Shown: positions 12,501 through 21,500 of the stretch, one piece after another
Numbering within the stretch: position 1 is the stretch's first letter
How the letters are laid out: each line of letters starts with the position of its first letter
Assembly (NCBI GenBank): GCA_032718475.1
Contig: JAUCBJ010000985.1
Span: forward strand, 1 to 24,568
Length of the DNA: 24,568 nt
DNA from: Nemertoderma westbladi
Taxonomy: Eukaryota > Xenacoelomorpha > Nemertodermatida > Nemertodermatidae
Direction: 5' to 3'
The notes under the pieces: model-generated
Told to the model about the DNA's origin: nothing
The model's database searches: none
What the model saw: the letters and a program-made list of their open reading frames with translations, nothing else
Program-made: the position numbers and the translations under genes

Positions 12501-15500
12501 AACTAATTACCTGTGGTGGACGCACCAATGACAACTAATTACCTGTGGTGGAGGCACCAATGACAACTAATTACCTGTGGTGGAGGCACCAATGACAACT
12601 AATTACCTGTGGTGGAGGCACCAATGAATGGCAACTATTTACCTGTGGTGGAGGCACCAATGACAACTAATTAGCTATGGTGGATGCACCAATGACAACT
12701 AATTACATGTGGTGGAGGCACCAATGAATGGCAACTATTTACCTGTGGTGGAGGCACCAATGACAACTAATTACCTGTGGTGGAGGCACCAATGACAACT
12801 AATTACCTGTGGTGGAGGCACCAATGACAACTAATTACTTGTGGTGGAGGCACCAATGACAAATAATTACCTGTGGTGGAGGCACCAATGAATGGCAACT
12901 ATTTACCTGTGGTGGAGGCACCAATGACAACTAATTACCTGTGGTGGAGGCACCAATGTCAACTAATTACCTGTGGTGGAGGCACCAATGACAACTAATT
13001 ACCTGTGGTGGAGGCACCAATGACAACTAATTACCTGTGGTGGAGGCACCAATGACAACTAATTACCTGTGGTGGAGGCACCAATGACAACTAATTACCT
13101 GTGGTGGAGGCACCAATGAATGGCAACTATTTACCTGTGGTGGAGGCACCAATGACAACTAATTACCTGTGGTGGAGGCACCAATGACAACTAATTACCT
13201 GTGGTGGAGGCACCAATGACAACTAATTACCTGTGGTGGAGGCACCAATGACAACTAATTACCTGTGGTGGAGGCACCAATGACAACTAATTACCTGTGG
13301 TGGAGGCAACAATGACAACTAATTACCTGTGGTGGAGGCACCAATGAATGGCAACTATTTACCTGTGGTGGAGGCACCAATGACAACTAATTAGCTATGG
13401 TGGATGCACCAATGACAACTAATTACATGTGGTGGAGGCACCAATGAATGGCAACTATTTACCTGTGGTGGAGGCACCAATGACAACTAATTACCTGTGG
13501 TGGAGGCACCAATGACAACTAATTACCTGTGGTGGAGGCACCAATGACAACTAATTACTTGTGGTGGAGGCACCAATGACAAATAATTACCTGTGGTGGA
13601 GGCACCAATGAATGGCAACTATTTACCTGTGGTGGAGGCACCAATGACAACTAATTACCTGTGGTGGAGGCACCAATGACAACTAATTACCTGTGGTGGA
13701 GGCACCAATGACAACTAATTACCTGTGGTGGAGGCACCAATGACAACTAATTACCTGTGGTGGAGGCACCAATGACAACTAATTACCTGTGGTGGAGGCA
13801 CCAATGACAACTAATTACCTGTGGTGGAGGCACCAATGACAACTAATTACCTGTGGTGGAGGCACCAATGACAACTAATTACCTGTGGTGGAGGCACCAA
13901 TGACAACTAATTACCTGTGGTGGAGGCACCAATGACAACTAATTACCTGTGGTGGAGGCACCAATGACAACTAATTACATGTGGTGGAGGCACCAATGAA
14001 TGGCAACTATTTACCTGTGGTGGAGGCACCAATGACAACTAATTACCTGTGGTGGAGGCACCAATGACAACTAATTACCTGTGGTGGAGGCACCAATGAC
14101 AACTGATTACCTGTGGTGGAGGCACCAATGACAACTGATTACCTGTGGTGGAGGCACCAATGACAAATAATTACCTGTGGTGGAGGCACCAATGAATGGC
14201 AACTATTTACCTGTGGTGGAGGCACCAATGACAACTAATTACCTGTGGTGGAAGCACCAATGACAACTAATTACCTGTGGTGGAGGCACCAATGACAACT
14301 AATTACCTGTGGTGGAGGCACCAATGACAACTAATTACCTGTGGTGGAGGCACCAATGACAACTAATTACATGTGGTGGAGGCACCAATGAATGGCAACT
14401 ATTTACCTGTGGTGGAGGCACCAATGACAACTAATTACCTGTGGTGGAGGCACCAATGACAACTAATTACCTGTGGTGGAGGCACCAATGACAACTAATT
14501 ACCTGTGGAGGAGGCACCAATGACAACTGATTACCTGTGGTGGAGGCACCAATGACAACTGATTACCTGTGGTGGAGGCACCAATGACAAATAATTACCT
14601 GTGGTGGAGGCACCAATGAATGGCAACTATTTACCTGTGGTGGAGGCACCAATGACAAATAATTACCTGTGGTGGAAGCACCAATGACAACTAATTACCT
14701 GTGGTGGAGGCACCAATGACAACTAATTACCTGTGGTGGAGGCACCAATGACAACTAATTACCTGTGGTGGAGGCACCAATGACAACTAATTACATGTGG
14801 TGGAGGCACCAATGAATGGCAACTATTTACCTGTGGTGGAGGCACCAATGACAACTAATTACCTGTGGTGGAGGCACCAATGACAACTAATTACCTGTGG
14901 TGGAGGCACCAATGACAACTAATTACTTGTGGTGGAGGCACCAATGACAAATAATTACCTGTGGTGGAGGCACCAATGAATGGCAACTATTTACCTGTGG
15001 TGGAGGCACCAATGACAACTAATTACCTGTGGTGGAGGCACCAATGACAACTAATTACCTGTGGTGGAGGCACCAATGACAACTAATTACCTGTGGTGGA
15101 GGCACCAATGACAACTAATTACCTGTGGTGGAGGCACCAATGACAACTAATTACCTGTGGTGGAGGCACCAATGAATGGCAACTATTTACCTGTGGTGGA
15201 GGCACCAATGACAACTAATTACCTGTGGTGGAGGCACCAATGACAACTAATTACCTGTGGTGGAGGCACCAATGACAACTAATTACCTGTGGTGGAGGCA
15301 CCAATGACAACTAATTACCTGTGGTGGAGGCACCAATGACAACTAATTACCTGTGGTGGAGGCACCAATGACAACTAATTACCTGTGGTGGAGGCACCAA
15401 TGAATGGCAACTATTTACCTGTGGTGGAGGCACCAATGACAACTAATTAGCTATGGTGGATGCACCAATGACAACTAATTACATGTGGTGGAGGCACCAA

Positions 15501-18500
15501 TGAATGGCAACTATTTACCTGTGGTGGAGGCACCAATGACAACTAATTACCTGTGGTGGAGGCACCAATGACAACTAATTACCTGTGGTGGAGGCACCAA
15601 TGACAACTAATTACTTGTGGTGGAGGCACCAATGACAACTAATTACCTGTGGTGGAGGCACCAATGACAACTAATTACCTGTGGTGGAGGCACCAATGAC
15701 AACTAATTACCTGTGGTGGAGGCACCAATGACAACTAATTACCTGTGGTGGAGGCACCAATGACAACTAATTACCTGTGGTGGAGGCACCAATGACAACT
15801 AATTACCTGTGGTGGAGGCACCAATGACAACTAATTACCTGTGGTGGAGGCACCAATGACAACTAATTACCTGTGGTGGAGGCACCAATGACAACTAATT
15901 ACCTGTGGTGGAGGCACCAATGACAACTAATTACCTGTGGTGGAGGCACCAATGACAACTAATTACCTGTGGTGGAGGCACCAATGACAACTAATTACCT
16001 GTGGTGGAGGCACCAATGAATGGCAACTATTTACCTGTGGTGGAGGCACCAATGACAACTAATTACCTGTGGTGGAGGCACCAATGACAACTAATTACCT
16101 GTGGTGGAGGCACCAATGACAACTAATTACCTGTGGTGGAGGCACCAATGACAACTAATTACCTGTGGTGGAGGCACCAATGACAACTAATTACCTGTGG
16201 TGGAGGCACCAATGACAACTAATTACCTGTGGTGGAGGCACCAATGACAACTAATTACCTGTGGTGGAGGCACCAATGACAACTAATTACCTGTGGTGGA
16301 GGCACCAATGACAACTAATTACCTGTGGTGGAGGCACCAATGACAACTAATTACCTGTGGTGGAGGCACCAATGACAACTAATTACCTGTGGTGGAGGCA
16401 CCAATGACAACTAATTACCTGTGGTGGAGGCACCAATGACAACTAATTACCTGTGGTGGAGGCACCAATGACAACTAATTACCTGTGGTGGAGGCACCAA
16501 TGACAACTAATTACCTGTGGTGGAGGCACCAATGACAACTAATTACCTGTGGTGGAGGCACCAATGACAACTAATTACCTGTGGTGGAGGCACCAATGAC
16601 AACTAATTACCTGTGGTGGAGGCACCAATGACAACTAATTACCTGTGGTGGAGGCACCAATGACAACTAATTACCTGTGGTGGAGGCACCAATGACAACT
16701 AATTACCTGTGGTGGAGGCACCAATGACAACTAATTACCTGTGGTGGAGGCACCAATGACAACTAATTACCTGTGGTGGAGGCACCAATGACAACTAATT
16801 ACCTGTGGTGGAGGCACCAATGACAACTAATTACCTGTGGTGGAGGCACCAATGACAACTAATTACCTGTGGTGGAGGCACCAATGACAACTAATTACCT
16901 GTGGTGGAGGCACCAATGACAACTAATTACCTGTGGTGGAGGCACCAATGACAACTAATTACCTGTGGTGGAGGCACCAATGACAACTAATTACCTGTGG
17001 TGGAGGCACCAATGACAACTAATTACCTGTGGTGGAGGCACCAATGACAACTAATTACCTGTGGTGGAGGCACCAATGACAACTAATTACCTGTGGTGGA
17101 GGCACCAATGACAACTAATTACCTGTGGTGGAGGCACCAATGACAACTAATTACCTGTGGTGGAGGCACCAATGACAACTAATTACCTGTGGTGGAGGCA
17201 CCAATGACAACTAATTACCTGTGGTGGAGGCACCAATGACAAATAATTACCTGTGGTGGAGGCACCAATGACAACTAATTACCTGTGGTGGAGGCACCAA
17301 TGACAACTAATTACCTGTGGTGGAGGCACCAATGACAACTAATTACCTGTGGTGGAGGCACCAATGACAACTAATTACCTGTGGTGGAGGCACCAATGAC
17401 AACTAATTACCTGTGGTGGAGGCACCAATGACAACTAATTACCTGTGGTGGAGGCACCAATGACAACTAATTACCTGTGGTGGAGGCACCAATGACAACT
17501 AATTACCTGTGGTGGAGGCACCAATGACAACTAATTACCTGTGGTGGAGGCACCAATGACAACTAATTACCTGTGGTGGAGGCACCAATGACAACTAATT
17601 ACCTGTGGTGGAGGCACCAATGACAACTAATTACCTGTGGTGGAGGCACCAATGACAAATAATTACCTGTGGTGGAGGCACCAATGACAACTAATTACCT
17701 GTGGTGGAGGCACCAATGACAACTAATTACCTGTGGTGGAGGCACCAATGACAACTAATTACCTGTGGTGGAGGCACCAATGACAACTAATTACCTGTGG
17801 TGGAGGCACCAATGACAAATAATTACCTGTGGTGGAAGCACCAATGACAACTAATTACCTGTGGTGGAGGCACCAATGACAACTAATTACCTGTGGTGGA
17901 GGCACCAATGACAACTAATTACCTGTGGTGGAGGCACCAATGACAACTAATTACCTGTGGTGGAGGCACCAATGACAACTAATTACCTGTGGTGGAGGCA
18001 CCAATGACAACTAATTACCTGTGGTGGAGGCACCAATGACAACTGATTACCTGTGGTGGAGGCACCAATGACAACTAATTACCTGTGGTGGAGGCACCAA
18101 TGACAACTAATTACCTGTGGTGGAGGCACCAATGACAACTAATTACCTGTGGTGGAGGCACCAATGACAACTAATTACCTGTGGTGGAGGCACCAATGAC
18201 AACTAATTACCTGTGGTGGAGGCACCAATGACAACTAATTTACCTGTGGTGGAGGCACCAATGACAATTAATTACCTGTGGTGGAGGCACCAATGACAAC
18301 TGATTACCTGTGGTGGAGGCACCAATGACAACCAATTACCTGTGGTGGAGGCACCAATGACAACTATTCTGGCGTTGATAGTTACTTTAGGCTCCAGTGT
18401 GAGTTTCCTGTTGATATGGTAGAGGGCGTACGGAGGCTGCTCCTTGGTAACACGGGTGGACGGGGCGTTTCCATGGAGATCCGCCAAGGGATACTGAATT

Positions 18501-21500
18501 TGCCGCCGGGGTCGAATGGGGATCATAAAGTTTAGAGCTAAGATGATAAATGTTTAAGAAATAGCGGAAATAGCAACTGGTTTAGAGAAATAAATAAATA
18601 AATTTATTTCTATATAGAATATTAATTAGAACATGTAGTGAAATGCATATATTGCTGTCAGTGTTTATCTTTAATAACATTATTAATATAAAACATTACG
18701 CAATAAGAGGTTATGGAATACCAGAAGTAAGTAAGTACTGCAAGGTGATACATACGGTGATTACTATTCATACCGCAGGAGGCAACATAATATAAACTAT
18801 ATGAATTAGTATTTCATTAATGTCCTAATTACTTTTATTACATATATTGTGCATAATCTATTCCTATCCCCCCACTCGAGTAGCAATGGCACCCCCCCCC
18901 CCCCCCCCCCCCCAGTATCCCTAGGCCCACTGTAGTACATCGGGCAGCACTAGCATTGCTATTTGCTCGGGTACTGCGGTTCTCGGTCACATTATTTGTT
19001 TGTTGTTTAAGATTTGTGTATCTATAATTAAGTGTATTATTGGTCTATGGGAAATAAATAAAGATTCTAAAACAGTGAATAAAGATTCTATTCGTAATTG
19101 TGCTGGATTAGGCAATGAGGACGGCCAAAAAGGGTAAAGATCTGGGATTCACACTACAAGAACGCAGAAGCAGTATATATCCAGCAACTACAGTCACAGA
19201 CACCGACTTTGCGGATGACATCGCCCTGCTCTCTAATATGCTAGCAAATGCACAGCTTCTACTAAATAAAGTGGAGAGGGCTGCTAAGGAGGTTGGATTG
19301 CATAAAAAGCGGCCAAGATTATGTTACAATACCAACTGTATCAACCACCCTCCGTGAACGCAGATTAAGATTCAGTGGGCACTGCTGGCGAAGTAAAGAC
19401 GAGGTCATATCAGATCTACTTCTCTGGCAACCAACTCATGGAAAGCGTACCCATGGACGACCGGCTATAACATATATAGACCAGCTTGAAAGGGATACTG
19501 AACTTGGGAGAAACGAAATTGCGACAACTTGGAGAATCTGGAAGCCTGGAAGGATCTCATTTCCAATGCCACCTAGAAGTAGTTAGTAGTAAGTACGGGC
19601 TAATAAACCACCTCACTTAAAAACAACAAATAAAATTAGTCAAATTCTCTCATTCTAAAACACTCAGATTATATCTACACAGACTAGAAGCTAGACAAGT
19701 AAAAAAAAGTGTAAAAAAGCCCAAAAAGGCTTGAAAAAAAAGTAAAAAAAACGCCCAGAAACCACCATCAGAAAATCACAGGAAAATAAAGCAGCGCAAG
19801 AACGCAACGGTTCATAAGCCATCTCAATCTCAGCGTACAGTTTTCATTATACGACAACATGGCTACATACTGTATTGGGTTCCGACACACCAAAGAATGT
19901 AATTACAGTAATACACCAAGGGTTCCACCTTGTTGTAGTGGTTGCATTGAATTCACATCTCCTGTAGGTCGTGGGTTCGATCCTCACATGGGCCAGGGCA
20001 GTTTTCGTTTCGGCACGAATGCTTTAAAGGGACCAGGCAGGGCGAATCTCTGCCTTGCATCCTTAAGTGGTAGCTAAATGAGTACTAGAATTTCCTCTGG
20101 GGAGTAAAGTTCTGGGGGGACCGCACTGGAAATAAGTCGTCAGACTTTGTGCGGAATCCCTGGCCTAGTGGCCGAAGAAAATTTACTTTTACTTTACTTT
20201 TTTACAGTATATGAAAAAGATTAGACAAGAGATTAAAAGATTCCTGCGAGTTGTTAAGGATGGTGGTGTAATAATTTGCTAAAAAAATAGTTAATTTTGC
20301 CCCCAAAGTAGTTTAATACTATTTTAATTTAATGAAATACAGTACGTAATATTATTCCTACATCGTAATATTGACTCTATGGCCATTTGTTAACAAAAAT
20401 CGTTGTATTGCAAAAAATAACATTATTTATCCAAATTAACAAATTAGTACTTAGTTGAACCACACAACTTACCTGTAATGAGACTGTGGTGTTTGGGGTA
20501 GTCCGTTCCCGGGTGTATAGGATATATTGGATAATAGAAACTAGAGGTTGAGGACAACCGGAATATCTCCTTAATGAAATGTTTGGTGTACCGCTGGAAG
20601 ACGGGGTTGAGAACAAAGTGGTTGAGATGGGCGTGTTCCTCACGTTGGTGGTGGTTAAAGTAAATAAAGTCTTCGATGTTGTAATGGCTGCGGATATATT
20701 CGATGTCCTGAATGTAATAAGGATAAAAGTAAAAGCAAAACACGAAGAAGCGGAAAATAAAGTTAATAAAAAGCCAAATTAATCGCCATACATGTACGAC
20801 ATTTTTTCATGTGCCCTCAACTCCGCCTCAAGCCAAAAATAATAACTCATATAACGTAAACAAGTTAGTGTACTGTACTGTAGGCTCAAATGTAGTTTCT
20901 TTTCAAAAAAAAAAACAATTAGGCCGCGTTCACACTACCGAGTCAAAGTTAAAATACAAAATGTAAAAGACATCACATGAAATTTATTTTTTTCTAGAAT
21001 GCTATTATATTATATTATAATATTATATTATATAATGTATAATTATTCATTATTGCTAGCTACTGTATATGTATTTTATTTTGACTTTGTCTTTCCACTT
21101 TGACTCAGTAGTGTGAACGCGGCCTAAGTCTATATATAGAACCTAAAAATATTGTTTAAAAACCTAAAAATATATGTTTTTGGGGACAATTTGTTTGTTT
21201 TTGCGTTGAATAATTTATGTTATTTGGTGTTGAATATATTGTTAGTTGCGTTTAATAATATAAATTAGGGCGTAACAACACAAGTGTGGAGCTTCCCGCA
21301 GAACGATGTCTAGACGTAGCAGTCATCAACTTAATAGACGTGGTCACTCCCTAGCGGTCAAAAGGGGAACCATAGAAGTCTGTCTATGTGTATAATTTCT
21401 AAACTTTTTATAGACTATGATGTAACTATGGATACCAAGTTTGGTTCTATTTAAACAATGATTGCTCGACTTATTAGCATTTAAGCATTTCCAACGAAGA

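Noticed and set aside
1269-18366. CRISPR arrays
   Set aside because: Periods of 36 and 32 bp are superficially right, but repeats are directly adjacent with no variable spacers, there are no cas genes, and the DNA is eukaryotic.
10000-18366. Centromeric or generic satellite
   Set aside because: The unit is derived from the adjoining exon end and the array is confined to one intron.
19925-20000. Functional tRNA gene
   Set aside because: A and B boxes are present but the cloverleaf is incomplete, a long non-tRNA body and tail follow, and target duplications flank the unit. It is a SINE.
20579-20782. Plus-strand reading frame opposite the exon at 20473-20707
   Set aside because: Antisense shadow; the minus strand has clear CFAP61 motifs and splice sites.
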